A DNA stretch of 64,000 bases from Halioxenophilus aromaticivorans (GCF_042850945.1 NZ_AP031496.1:5642001-5706000), one strand, 5' to 3'; counted from the stretch's first letter, positions 27,264 through 35,648 are shown. The notes: generated from the letters alone by a model not told the origin. Translations and numbers: made by a program.

Positions 27264-27722
27264 ATGAAATGGTTTTCAAAATCCAAGCACTTTCAGAAGT
27301 CCACAAAAAATATAGCAGTTCCTGAAGGTAACACTGGCCCGAAGCGAAGCGGCTGGAAAAGTCTATTCCTAAAAAGTGCTAAACATCCGATATCGAATAC
27401 TACACCTCATCCTGAAAAGCCAACACTCACCCCTAAAACTTTAGACAATCCAATCAGGAAGCCAGACCTTTCGACTACTTTAGACCATGTATCGTTAGCG
27501 ACCAAAAAGCCAGAAATATTGAAAGCGATTGTCGAGAATAGACTTACCTATCTTCAGGCGCACACTGTCTGGGAAAAAAAAGCAGCGTACTTTTTCACTA
27601 CGGAGGAGATATCAATTCTTGAAAATTACAAGAACAAAAAGAAGCCCTACGCGGTAGTGAGAGCTTGTATACAGTGCGGCATGGTTGGCAATAACTGTAC
27701 ATGCAACAGGAGCTGGTTCTAA
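27264..27722 (+). CDS. Hypothetical protein with C-terminal cysteine motif
   Basis: The 152-residue protein has a basic, Pro/Thr/Ser-rich N-terminal half that looks disordered and a C-terminal domain ending ACIQCGMVGNNCTCNRSWF. The four cysteines (CxxC, then CxC) suggest a small zinc site. No known family is recognised. It stands about 100 nt before the methyltransferase gene on the same strand, in AT-rich DNA unlike the core, so it was probably acquired. Confidence 0.6.
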   Translation: MKWFSKSKHFQKSTKNIAVPEGNTGPKRSGWKSLFLKSAKHPISNTTPHPEKPTLTPKTLDNPIRKPDLSTTLDHVSLATKKPEILKAIVENRLTYLQAHTVWEKKAAYFFTTEEISILENYKNKKKPYAVVRACIQCGMVGNNCTCNRSWF

Positions 27723-27822
27723 TTCGTGCGCCTCGTTACATATTTAACTCGTAGACGGCAAGAGAGCAAATGATAATTAATGTAGTTATCTAAGAATCGC
27801 TAGAACAAAAGGATTTTAGTAT

Positions 27823-28584
27823 ATGACGGACCGAGTAATAGAGGGCCTTAGAGCCAACAGCATTAATAAAGGAAACATATCCTTTGACCTCATACGCAAT
27901 TTTGCTGGGATCGATTTAAATCTATGGGACAGGTTGGGTCGTGGAAGAGCAATCCTTAACTCGGAAGAAGAACTTGATCAATATTTATATACATACGGCC
28001 CAATGATTTCATCACAGTGGCGGATTATACTTTATGAACTTGGAAATCTAAATTTACCAAGGACGGATATCGAAATCTCTGATTACGCCTGCGGACAGGG
28101 CTTGGCCTGCCTTCTACTGCATGATGTATTGCCTGACTCAGCCTTGGGCAATATCACCAAAGTCAACCTAATAGAGCCATCTTCAGTGGCACTGACTAGA
28201 GCTGTAGGCATCACTGAATGTTGTTTTCCAAACGCTAGTATAAACCCAATCAAAAAACATTTAGACTGCCTTGACCGAGACGACCTAAATCTGTCTGAAG
28301 GACCTTTTAAAATACATTTATTTTCGAATATTTTGGATATGGAAGGCTTTAATCAATATTTACTATTAGAAAAGATTTTGAAAACTCCAGGCACGCACTT
28401 GATAATGGTTGCAAGCCACGATAGAAATCACAATGGTGGAAGCCAGAGAATCCGAGAAACTTACCAAACCATGATAGATAAAACATACGCTGAGTGGTAC
28501 GAAGTAACAGGCAATAGTATATCGTATTTCAATTGCTACAATCGCCAACCTGCCATCTTCTTCCACGTTGAGCTAAAAATTTAA
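27823..28584 (+). CDS. Putative class I SAM-dependent methyltransferase
   Basis: The 253-residue protein shows a Rossmann-type motif I, ISDYACGQGLACLLLHD (about 86-103), followed about 20 residues later by VNLIEPSSVALTRAV, whose Glu fits motif II, and KIHLFSNILDM as motif IV-like. Substrate is unknown. It stops 1 nt before the ATG of the AlkB-like gene, so the two are almost certainly cotranslated. A methyltransferase paired with a demethylase-type oxygenase is unusual and may act on nucleic acid or a small molecule. Confidence 0.68.
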   Translation: MTDRVIEGLRANSINKGNISFDLIRNFAGIDLNLWDRLGRGRAILNSEEELDQYLYTYGPMISSQWRIILYELGNLNLPRTDIEISDYACGQGLACLLLHDVLPDSALGNITKVNLIEPSSVALTRAVGITECCFPNASINPIKKHLDCLDRDDLNLSEGPFKIHLFSNILDMEGFNQYLLLEKILKTPGTHLIMVASHDRNHNGGSQRIRETYQTMIDKTYAEWYEVTGNSISYFNCYNRQPAIFFHVELKI

Positions 28585-28585
28585 A

Positions 28586-29332
28586 ATGTACTTGTTTACT
28601 GACATAGAAAATCCAGCCCTCCCATTCACACTGCCTGACGAAATCGATTTCCTGTGTCGCTGGGACGAGACTCTAAGAGCTTTCTGCATATCTGTCCCTG
28701 GTGGTGAACTTATCTACGCAGAGCAGTTTTTTGATAGGAAGATCAGTGATCGAAGCGTAGAGTATTTCCAAGAAAACGAAAACTTTGACTGGAAAGAAAT
28801 ATGCTGGTCAGATATCAATGAAAGTGATTTAAAAAAAATTAATTTCAAAAACATCAAATGGAAGCAAGACAAAATAAAACTATATGGAAAAACGATTCCA
28901 CTGCCCCGCCTAACTTGCTGGCACGGCGATCAAGGAACTCCCTACACCTATTCGGGAATCACATCTCAACCAAACGAATGGAACAAAGGGCTATTATACA
29001 TTAAGAACAAAGTAGAAAAGATTGCACACAGGAAATTTAATAGCGTTCTACTAAATTGGTATAGAGATGGAGAAGACCACCTTAGCTGGCACGCAGACGA
29101 CGAAAAAGAGCTTGGCTCAAGCCCTGTCATAGCTTCGGTAAACTTTGGTGAAACTAGAGATTTTATACTGCGGAGAAATTCTAATAAGACGCAAAAAATT
29201 ACCATACCCCTGAAACACGGCACACTACTGATAATGGCCGGAGCACTTCAACACAATTGGCAACATTCAGTGCCTAAGAGAAAGAGAATAAAGAACTCTA
29301 GATTTAACTTAACATTCAGAAATATTTCATAG
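28586..29332 (+). CDS. AlkB-type Fe(II)/2-oxoglutarate dioxygenase
   Basis: The 248-residue protein has the AlkB/ALKBH2-3-type core: NSVLLNWYRDGEDHLSWHADDE with Fe ligands His169 and Asp171, the distal His227 in LQHNWQHSVPK, and the 2-oxoglutarate/substrate arginines Arg239 and Arg245 (RxxxxxR). The family removes alkyl groups from bases in DNA or RNA by oxidative demethylation. The N-terminal GELIYAEQFF matches ALKBH2/3-like proteins. It sits directly after the methyltransferase gene. Confidence 0.9.
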   Translation: MYLFTDIENPALPFTLPDEIDFLCRWDETLRAFCISVPGGELIYAEQFFDRKISDRSVEYFQENENFDWKEICWSDINESDLKKINFKNIKWKQDKIKLYGKTIPLPRLTCWHGDQGTPYTYSGITSQPNEWNKGLLYIKNKVEKIAHRKFNSVLLNWYRDGEDHLSWHADDEKELGSSPVIASVNFGETRDFILRRNSNKTQKITIPLKHGTLLIMAGALQHNWQHSVPKRKRIKNSRFNLTFRNIS

Positions 29333-29376
29333 AGCATACTACCTTACAAGTCAACTTAGACACACAAAGTTATTAA

Positions 29377-29634
29377 ATGGAACTGCAAAACCAAGTCATG
29401 ATAGATATCATAAGATCTCCAAACATAAAGAAATCCGTAAACATCAAGCCAGGTGCAACCGTCAGAGAGATATTGGCTGAAGCCAACATAGAAGTAGCTA
29501 CTTATGAGTCCGTAATGGTTGACGGCGTCAAAGTACCGGAAACAGATTTCGATAAAACTAGGGTAGAAACCGGAAAATTTATATCGCATCTAGCGTTAAA
29601 GGACAAGCTCCTACACCAAAGTTTAAGGATGTAG
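29377..29634 (+). CDS. ThiS/MoaD-like beta-grasp protein (N-terminal part of a probable fusion)
   Basis: The frame gives 85 residues. Residues 20-73 (VNIKPGATVREILAEANIEV, then VMVDGVKVPETDF and TGKFI) follow the ThiS/MoaD ubiquitin-like pattern: beta strand, GATVxExL helix, VxVDG strand. The last ten residues (from about Lys75) lose the pattern. Continuing in the -1 frame instead gives a HicA-like domain, so this is likely the first half of a frameshifted or recoded fusion. No C-terminal GG is present, so thiocarboxylate or ubiquitin-like conjugation is not supported. Confidence 0.5.
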   Translation: MELQNQVMIDIIRSPNIKKSVNIKPGATVREILAEANIEVATYESVMVDGVKVPETDFDKTRVETGKFISHLALKDKLLHQSLRM

Positions 29635-29843
29635 TCAATTTTCTACTGTCGATTGGGTACACGAGAACAAGCGCGGGAAAAGGGGATCATGAGAAGTTCA
29701 TATGCAAATCTAAATCCGTAATTATTTTAAACAAAGATAATAGCGACAAAAAGCATATTTGTCTTGGTTCCGCAAAATCGCTCAGCAAAGCGTTAGATAT
29801 ATCTTTCCAAGAGCTACATACTTTTATCAAAGAAAATAGCTAG
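29562..29843 (+). pseudogene. HicA-like RNA-binding/toxin domain in the -1 frame
   Basis: This frame is open for 93 codons with no ATG, GTG or TTG before the domain starts. It reads KFKDVVNFLLSIGYTRTSAG, then KGDHEKFICK and GSAKSLSKALDISFQELH. The GDHEKF stretch matches the GSHHxF site of HicA-type mRNA interferases, including the catalytic His. It overlaps the beta-grasp frame, with the best crossing point near the TTAAAGG sequence at about 29598. It is either a frameshift-broken gene or made by -1 frameshifting. Confidence 0.5.
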
Positions 29844-29900
29844 TATCGTAGCGGACAACCAACCCGCCTTAGCACAATCAAAACAGCGAATAAAGCAAAT

Positions 29901-30572
29901 ATGAGCAGTCTAAAAATAACGGCGTTGGCTATTTCCTTTCTTCTGATTTCCATAGGGATTTCGGTATTGACCGCCCAACATTCCGAAGGGGAGATAGCAC
30001 AGTGGCAAGCCCCACTCATGCTAATTGGTGCAGGATCTATAACCGTGATAGGCATTTTGTTCTCGTTAATATTTACAAAAAAAATTAAATCGCATGAAAT
30101 AAACAGACATGAAAGGTCAAGGAGAAAAAGCAATCGTCACGCAACAGAAAAAACAGAATCAAACAAAGAGCAGCAAATTAAAGAGCAAAAAGAGCGTAAA
30201 CGATTACTAGAATTAGATTTCCATATACCCTTTGATCTAAAGCCATACTTGACGGAAGATGAGCTTCAAAATATTGAAATTTATGGCCAATGGCTATCTG
30301 CTTTAGAACATGGCCGCATTGAAGCAACAACACCAGAAGAAATGCATTTTTTAAAAGTCATTTCCGGAGAAGAATCACCTATTAACCCAATAGAGTCAGC
30401 TTGGATGACATGGAAGCAAGTAAAGTTAACGAAAATACCATGCAAGTTATGCGCTGGTAAAGGCCATTACACCCCTCCAAACTCGATAGCCCGTGTAACC
30501 TGCGAAAGATGTCATGGCTTTGGCGTAGTAGGCGTCGCTGGCTACAGATCAGGAGTCGAAGGTACGTACTAA
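29901..30572 (+). CDS. Membrane protein with MaoP(DUF413)-like domain and DnaJ-type cysteine motifs
   Basis: The 223-residue protein has two N-terminal membrane segments (about 5-25 and 37-58), a highly charged linker (60-105), a region from LTEDELQNIEIYGQWLSALE through ATTPEEMHFLKVISG that follows the DUF413/MaoP pattern, and a C-terminal zinc motif pair, CKLCAGKGHY and CERCHGFGVV, like the DnaJ CxxCxGxG repeats. The role is unknown. Its stop is 5 nt before the first copy of the GACACCCA repeat family. Confidence 0.62.
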   Translation: MSSLKITALAISFLLISIGISVLTAQHSEGEIAQWQAPLMLIGAGSITVIGILFSLIFTKKIKSHEINRHERSRRKSNRHATEKTESNKEQQIKEQKERKRLLELDFHIPFDLKPYLTEDELQNIEIYGQWLSALEHGRIEATTPEEMHFLKVISGEESPINPIESAWMTWKQVKLTKIPCKLCAGKGHYTPPNSIARVTCERCHGFGVVGVAGYRSGVEGTY

Positions 30573-30576
30573 ACGT

Positions 30577-30764
30577 CTTAGCCAGACACCTTTCTATTAA
30601 GACACCCATGAAATTAGCTTGACACCCACATTTAGAGGGACTCTTTAGTCTTTGGGAGACACCCACGCATAGTGAATTGACTCCTAGCAAGACACCCACA
30701 TTTACAAACACTCACTCAAAAATGGGTATTCAGATAGAAAAAGAATCTTAGCTAGACACCCACA
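30577..30764 (+). repeat. Cluster of GACACCCA repeats (first copies in the window)
   Basis: Five exact cores are at 30601, 30621, 30658, 30691 and 30755, plus a degenerate one at 30577-30590. Heads vary as TTAGCTT, TAGCAA and TTAGCTA; tails are usually CATTTA or CGCATAG. All are on the plus strand. The last one precedes the PH-domain-like gene unit. Confidence 0.9.
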
Positions 30765-30828
30765 TTTAGGATATTAAGCGAAAAGCCTAAATTCACAAAT
30801 ACTCACTCAAATATGGGTGCTCAGATAG
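30701..30828 (+). repeat. Two copies of a 37-bp leader repeat
   Basis: A 37-bp sequence containing ACTCACTCAA, then ATGGGT, then CAGATAG occurs at 30701-30737 and 30792-30828, and again at 48862-48898. The 30792 and 48862 copies lie 6 nt before the ATG of the two PH-domain-like paralogues. CACTC and GGGTG within it can pair. It is probably a leader or promoter element that moved with the gene unit. Confidence 0.7.
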
Positions 30829-30834
30829 TAAATT

Positions 30835-31317
30835 ATGAGAAAAAGAGCGATTGCACGCGTAGCATCTATTTGGATGTTTTTTATTGTCGTTGTTTTTTTT
30901 GCGTATGAGACCTTTGGTCTGTGGGCGGCAGTTGCAGGCGGTTTGTCATGGAGCTTAGCCTGGGCGATATATGTTAATTGGATCAACAAGAAACATAGAA
31001 TAGCAGTAGAGGAATACATCAAAGATTATTCAATTGTTGAAAAACCATTGTATGAGTACCATGGCATGACGGATTTTTATTTCAGAAAAAAACTGTGTCG
31101 TGGACAAATTAAACTGGATGATAAGGGGATCCATCTAAGCCTCAATTCTGCTTATAGAATTGCCTGGGATTGTGTCAAAGGAATTACATTGATCGAAGGG
31201 TCTGATTCGATATTAGCTAGATTATTCCTTCGACGCGATCCTGACGCCAAGTTAGTAGAGGATGGTCTTAGCGAGACACCCACGCATAGAATCTTGGCTA
31301 AACACCGTCTTAGCTAG
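30835..31317 (+). CDS. Small two-TM membrane protein, PH/YcxB-like, C-terminus replaced by repeat DNA
   Basis: The 160-residue protein has membrane segments at about 9-28 and 30-50, then a beta-rich domain (LCRGQIKLDDKGIHLSLNSA) resembling bacterial PH/YcxB-like domains. Compared with its paralogue at 48905, similarity stops at KLVEDG. From there the reading frame runs through two repeats and ends LS-stop within TTAGCTAGACACCC at 31310. The native end, seen in the paralogue, continues for about 30 more residues, so this copy is truncated and has a repeat-encoded tail. Confidence 0.6.
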   Translation: MRKRAIARVASIWMFFIVVVFFAYETFGLWAAVAGGLSWSLAWAIYVNWINKKHRIAVEEYIKDYSIVEKPLYEYHGMTDFYFRKKLCRGQIKLDDKGIHLSLNSAYRIAWDCVKGITLIEGSDSILARLFLRRDPDAKLVEDGLSETPTHRILAKHRLS

Positions 31318-31569
31318 ACACCCACGAAAAGCGATAGGACTTTTACCGGATTCATAACGATGTTAGCGAGACACCCACGCTTAGTGAGTAGAATATTCGA
31401 GATGGGCAGCACCGGCTCTCTGAGGTTTGGAAAAAGCAGAATTAAAGAAAAAAATCTTAGCTGGACCTTATCAAGACACCCACCTTACAAATTAACTAGA
31501 CACCCACACTTAGAGAAATCTTAGCTAGACACCCACACCTAGGATAGCATTCTTAGCTAGACACCCACG
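31267..31569 (+). repeat. Dense array of GACACCCA repeats
   Basis: Exact cores start at 31275, 31317, 31370, 31475, 31499, 31528 and 31560, about one per 45 nt. Heads include TTAGCGA, TTAGCTA, ATCAA and TAACTA. The array replaces the 3' end of the PH-like gene and runs into a tandem duplication. Confidence 0.9.
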
Positions 31570-32043
31570 TTTATCTTTGGTTGTACCCCAAAAATGCAAA
31601 GAAACCAATAAAAATGAAATAGGCTACTCGCGGTGACATTTATAGCCATTAGTGTCAAAAAACTTAATGCTGTCAAGAATAATTGATTAGCATCACTTCT
31701 ACACTCAGAGTACTATGGTGGTTATGCATAAGGTCGAGTTGAATTCTCTTTTTTAGCAAAACGCTACAAATTAACTAGACACCCACACTTAGAGAAATCT
31801 TAGCTAGACACCCACACCTAGGATAGCATTCTTAGCTAGACACCCACGTTTATCTTTGGTTGTACCCCAAAAATGCAAAGAAACCAATAAAAATGAAATA
31901 GGCTACTCGCGGTGACATTTATAGCCATTAGTGTCAAAAAACTTAATGCTGTCAAGAATAATTGATTAGCATCACTTCTACACTCAGAGTACTATGGTGG
32001 TTATGCATAAGGTCGAGTTGAATTCTCTTTTTTAGCAAAACGC
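31486..32043 (+). repeat. Perfect 279-bp tandem duplication
   Basis: 31486-31764 and 31765-32043 read as identical 279-bp copies. Each contains three GACACCCA repeats (31499, 31528, 31560 and 31778, 31807, 31839) followed by about 195 nt of non-coding sequence. Absence of any difference implies a recent event or ongoing gene conversion. Confidence 0.93.
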
Positions 32044-32439
32044 CGCACCCAAAATCGCAAAAATATATGATGGGCTTCGCATATTGTTAATTTTTCTATT
32101 GTTTTTTCTGCAGCGTTGAACCACCATTCCAAGATAAGCGATATCGGAATTTTGCCAAGATGGAAATATGGACTTACCTGAGAGGCGCCAACTGAAAAAG
32201 TCTGTTCCTACATTTTCCATAACGCTAACGAGTCTACTTCATTAAGGCAGCTATAATGCTCCACCGCCAAACCAATTTTTAAAAGCATTCGGATAATTCA
32301 AAATACGCTTAAAGATAATCGCTACTAACTTATTAACTAGCTGTGACTACAAATTCACCTTAAGTAGATATAAAGCTATCGGCTCGGTGGCACCCAGAAA
32401 AACCAGAGTAGGCTAATCAATAAAACCAGGACGCAGTCG
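32044..32439. other. Gene-free stretch after the tandem duplication
   Basis: AT-rich sequence without an acceptable open frame. A plausible promoter for the 187-residue gene should lie near its right end, but no clear motif was fixed. Confidence 0.35.
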
Positions 32440-33003
32440 ATGCAACAGGAATTTTCAGCGGAAGATCTTCCCTATGTCACTCTCAGCAAAAACACACCTG
32501 AGCAGCTCAGATTGCTAGCCGACATACTTGGTATTCCCACAGCTTTAGTCGCCAAAGGTGGTGAAGCTGAACTTACAGCCATGGTGGCCACTATACTCTA
32601 CCGCCATCTCGATCAAGTCGACCGTCGTCAAGCAATGGAAGCTATACGCAATGTGCCCAATCGGGCGCTAGAAGGAAGATTGGTTACTCTGGCACTGGAT
32701 ACAACGTTTATTAATCCGCAGTGGGGCATGTGGTCTTTATCGAATAAAGAGTTGCTTCAGGATGAGCAGTTTCATAAGCGGCTGGATAACATCGCTGGCA
32801 ACTTGGGCTTCGCTGCTTCAGGATTAGGAATTTGGGAACTCATACAAAAATTAAAAAAGCGAGGAAAGCCAGGACCTCAAATAGGAGCTACTCTAGTAAT
32901 TTGGGGCGCTGTATTCATTAACAGTTCTGAATTGCAGCAAACTCAAAGTGAACTAAAGCAAAGAACTGAATCATCATTAAGATCCTCCCGCCACTATAAT
33001 TAG
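32440..33003 (+). CDS. Hypothetical protein, possible effector or immunity cargo
   Basis: The 187-residue protein has a helical N-terminus (NTPEQLRLLADILGIPTALV), a middle with GMWSLSNKELLQDEQFHKRL, and a Gly-rich hydrophobic region (IAGNLGFAASGLGIWELIQK, then IGATLVIWGAVFI). No known family is recognised. It is followed 2 nt later by a 78-residue two-TM protein. Such an arrangement is seen with effector/immunity or toxin/antidote pairs, but nothing in the sequence proves that here. Confidence 0.55.
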   Translation: MQQEFSAEDLPYVTLSKNTPEQLRLLADILGIPTALVAKGGEAELTAMVATILYRHLDQVDRRQAMEAIRNVPNRALEGRLVTLALDTTFINPQWGMWSLSNKELLQDEQFHKRLDNIAGNLGFAASGLGIWELIQKLKKRGKPGPQIGATLVIWGAVFINSSELQQTQSELKQRTESSLRSSRHYN

Positions 33004-33005
33004 TT

Positions 33006-33242
33006 ATGCACCCATTAAAAAAGAAAAAGGTAATCGTTTTTATCAAAATTTCGGCTTTTTTTGCCGTATTAGTTTTTTTCGGCATCAGTTACTGGAATAC
33101 GATGACAGAAGCACGTAAAGATCAAGCATTTTACTTCTACTACATTTTTTCTTTGTTATTGATCGGTTACATGAGTTATCGCAGCGATACCCCTGAGGAA
33201 AAGCCAGAACCGTCGAATACTACAGAGAACAATCTTAGCTAG
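33006..33242 (+). CDS. Small two-TM membrane protein
   Basis: The 78-residue protein has a basic start (MHPLKKKKV) and membrane segments at about 9-27 and 38-56, then an acidic tail. It ends NNLS with its stop codon inside a CTTAGCTAG head of the repeat family; a complete repeat follows at 33254. Unknown function; a partner of the preceding gene by position. Confidence 0.5.
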   Translation: MHPLKKKKVIVFIKISAFFAVLVFFGISYWNTMTEARKDQAFYFYYIFSLLLIGYMSYRSDTPEEKPEPSNTTENNLS

Positions 33243-33450
33243 TGTCAAAGTCCTTAGCTAGACACCCAGATTATGAAATGTCCAATACCGCCAAATATTG
33301 GAGCAAGAAGCCAAACAAACACAAATTTTTAGCTTACTAGATGGCAAAAAATGGAATTTTGGATGTAAAGCGGACGTTTTGCGGAGTTACAGACGAGGCC
33401 AGCCCTTCGAGATCTGGTCGACTTGCCGTTTTAGTTGAATTGGGAATGTC

Positions 33451-34428
33451 TTAGCCGAAGTAACGCCTGTTCTGCGATATAGCCGGCACTCTTTGATAGC
33501 CCAAAATCTGCGCTGCCAATTTTGTCACCTCGTGGCAGCCAGCCAGGTTCGACGTTTTGTCTTCAAACGATTGCGCTAGCTCTAGCCAACAATCACTGCT
33601 CATGGCTAACCGCTGGAGTATGGGCGGCAGGCTTTGTAGGATAAAACCACGTTTATCAGCCCGCATCATCCTACCTGTCCAGTCGACGAGCTCTAGGTAG
33701 TCGCCCAATTCAAAAGGAATACCGCTGTGCTCATCTTGCGGCAGGGAGCCAATGAACGGTGCCAAGGACTCTGGTTGCACTTTGTCTTTCTTTAAGGAGT
33801 TAATACGCTGTCGAATGGAAGTGTGGTCCGAGCTTTCCGGCTTATCAGCCATTTTAGCTCTAATAGGGTTTAAGTCGACGTAGGCCATGCATGCCAGCAG
33901 AGCCTTTTCATCCAGCAAAGCCTGTGATGTAAACCGGCCTTCCCAGAACCTACCCTTACACCCGTCCTCGGCATTGGCACGGCGGGCGATGGGCTCGTTT
34001 AAAGCACGCATAAACCAGCTGATGCTTTGCAGTTGGCTACGCCAGTTATCCAGCTTATCGCTCACTGCATCCATCTGTGCTCGGTTTAAGGCCTCACCGT
34101 TTAAGTACCGCTGCGTAAGCAGCGTGCCTTTATACAGCTGGTGCCAGCGCTCACACACCTGCCTATCACTAAGGGATTCCCCCAGCTGTGTATCTACGTG
34201 TAGCACCACATGCAAGTGATTACTCATCACCGAATAGGCGCAGATATCTATCGTAAACACGCTCGCAAGCTCCAATAGCCTATCCTCAACCCACTGGCGG
34301 CGATGCTCATAAGACTCACCCGTATAGGCATCCTCACCACAAAGAAACGCTCTGCGAACGCAGCGAGACGTACAGTGATAATAAGGGGTTACTTCCAGAG
34401 ATACCTGTCTGTTCCTAGCCCGAGCCAT
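33451..34428 (-). CDS. REP-associated tyrosine transposase (RAYT, Y1/HUH family)
   Basis: The 325-residue protein carries the HUH motif as SNHLHVVLHVD (His71 and His73) and the AYVDLNPIRA segment whose Tyr183 is the likely catalytic tyrosine. GCKGRFWEGRFTSQALLDE is also characteristic of RAYT proteins. Family members nick and join single-stranded DNA at REP hairpins. A good ribosome site (GGAGGTG) precedes the ATG. Its cognate repeat here is plausibly the GACACCCA family that flanks it. A second near-identical copy is at 50768. Confidence 0.92.
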   Translation of the reverse strand: MARARNRQVSLEVTPYYHCTSRCVRRAFLCGEDAYTGESYEHRRQWVEDRLLELASVFTIDICAYSVMSNHLHVVLHVDTQLGESLSDRQVCERWHQLYKGTLLTQRYLNGEALNRAQMDAVSDKLDNWRSQLQSISWFMRALNEPIARRANAEDGCKGRFWEGRFTSQALLDEKALLACMAYVDLNPIRAKMADKPESSDHTSIRQRINSLKKDKVQPESLAPFIGSLPQDEHSGIPFELGDYLELVDWTGRMMRADKRGFILQSLPPILQRLAMSSDCWLELAQSFEDKTSNLAGCHEVTKLAAQILGYQRVPAISQNRRYFG

Positions 34429-34507
34429 CGTTCACCTCCATGTGATTGGATACTGGTTATTTATCCACCTTTTCGGCGGCTAGTCAACTGCGTTCTTGTA
34501 TTTTGAG

Positions 34508-34518
34508 TTGGGTGTCAT
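34508..34518 (-). repeat. Reversed GACACCCA repeat at the RAYT 5' side
   Basis: TTGGGTGTCAT is the repeat core in minus orientation. Reversed copies without a partner are found only here, at 51826 and at 62452. The following ATGATTGGGCGC has a degraded counterpart near 35113-35135, beside the RAYT fragment. Confidence 0.8.
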
Positions 34519-34527
34519 GATTGGGCG

Positions 34528-34764
34528 CATTACCAGAAGTGCCAATTCTTAACAGGGTCTAGCTTTGGAGCTCCTTCTGTCTGGGTGCGGGAGGAACCTT
34601 ACTGCATCCAGGGCGCACATAGGGTAAACAGCGAGCTTGTAGAGTGGGCAGGCCAGGAAGCGCGCGCTGGAAAAGATGTCAGCGTAGATGAGTTTAAAAA
34701 TAAGATTGCCGAGCTAAACCAGCCTAAAGCGCGCTCTACGGTATCTCGAGCGCCGGGGGAGTAG
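34528..34764 (+). pseudogene. 3' fragment of the 194-residue membrane protein gene
   Basis: This segment encodes HYQKCQFLTGSSFGAPSVWV onward to the end and stop of the protein found complete at 54566-55150, with scattered substitutions. The membrane-spanning first 115 residues are missing. Homology begins about 10 nt after the reversed repeat at 34508, so the break coincides with the edge of the RAYT unit. It has no start codon or ribosome site of its own. Confidence 0.85.
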
Positions 34765-34800
34765 CGTCCCGACAAAAACATCAGAAGCTTCAGAAGCTAT

Positions 34801-34830
34801 CAAGACACCCACGCCTTAGTGGGCGTCTTG
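34801..34830 (+). repeat. GACACCCA hairpin, paired form
   Basis: CAAGACACCCAC, loop GCCTTA, then GTGGGCGTCTTG: 12-bp stem with one G-T type mismatch. A fully matched version with the same loop is at 55996-56025. It follows the gene fragment at 34764 and could act as a terminator, but lacks a U-run. Confidence 0.85.
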
Positions 34831-34853
34831 GCAAGAACCTGTGGCAAGAACCT

Positions 34854-35035
34854 AGGCGCAGATATCTATTGTGAACACGCTCGCAAGCTCCAATAGCCTA
34901 TCCTCAACCCGCTGGCGGCGATGCTCATAAGACTCACCCGTATCCACAAAGAAATGCTCTGCGAACGCAGCGAGACGTACAGTGATAATAAGGGGTTACT
35001 TCCAGAGATACTTGCCTATTCCTAGCCCGAGCCAT
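34854..35035 (-). pseudogene. 5' fragment of a RAYT gene
   Basis: The sequence matches the first 180 nt or so of the two complete RAYT genes, including the ATG at 35035 and the GGAGGTG ribosome site, but it has an 11-nt deletion (causing a frameshift) and the rest of the gene is absent. The left break lies about 24 nt right of the hairpin at 34801-34830. Confidence 0.88.
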
Positions 35036-35438
35036 TGTTCACCTCCATGTGATTAGATACTGGTTATTTATCCACCCTTTCGGCGGCAAGTCAACTGCGT
35101 TAGTGTTATTTGTGTTGGCTGTAATGATTGGCGTTGTGTGGTAGTGGAGGCGTAAGTTCGTCTAGGTTAAGTTTTCAATACTATCCAATGTTGTCAATTA
35201 ACTGTTCACTGAGAGTCAACCCTGCACGCCTAGTCGATGACTTTCTAGCCTGAAATATCTGGCGTAGCATCCAACGCGCTCAAACCAAAATATCCTATTT
35301 TATTTCTTTTGACAATACATTCTACCTAGTGTAAATAATAATGAATAAATAATTTACCACGAAAATACGATTCACCAAAAGCAATATAAATTTAAGCGTC
35401 AAACAAAAACTACGCAATTTATTAGTCTGGGGAAATGT
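35036..35438. other. RAYT leader remnant and gene-free sequence
   Basis: The first about 100 nt match the 5' leader of the RAYT genes. The rest is AT-rich with no gene until 35439. No repeat core of the GACACCCA family is present. Confidence 0.4.
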
Positions 35439-35648
35439 ATGAATATCGAATTGAAAGTCGCAGTAATCGGAGCAGTGGCATTAGTGTTAGCCGCACTTAT
35501 TGCATCGCTCGGTAATAGTGAGGACTCGCAATCAGCCGACATAGCGATTCACCAAAGTAGTAATAGCCAGAATACAATTCAGGCTCAGGTTATCGAGGGA
35601 CCAATAACAATAACCTCTAACAACGACAAAGATATCAACGGTGATTAA
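35439..35648 (+). CDS. Small membrane-anchored hypothetical protein
   Basis: The 69-residue protein has one membrane segment (VAVIGAVALVLAALIASLG, about 7-25) and a polar Asn/Ser/Thr-rich tail with beta-strand character (QNTIQAQVIEGPITI). It overlaps the start of the TPR protein gene by 8 nt, so the two are coupled. Function unknown. Confidence 0.55.
   Translation: MNIELKVAVIGAVALVLAALIASLGNSEDSQSADIAIHQSSNSQNTIQAQVIEGPITITSNNDKDINGD

Larger units (their letters stand above)
33254..34518. mobile_element. RAYT unit 1 bounded by inverted GACACCCA repeats
   Basis: TTAGCTAGACACCCAGA at 33254 and a reversed TTGGGTGTCAT at 34508 enclose a non-coding stretch of about 190 nt, the minus-strand RAYT gene, and its leader. 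The second unit at 50571-51837 has the same layout and closely similar flanks, so this looks like a discrete transposed or duplicated unit of about 1.27 kb. No target-site duplication was identified. Confidence 0.65.

Noticed and set aside
30577..32043. CRISPR array
   Set aside because: Repeats are only about 17 nt, variable at the head, with irregular spacing, and no cas gene is nearby.
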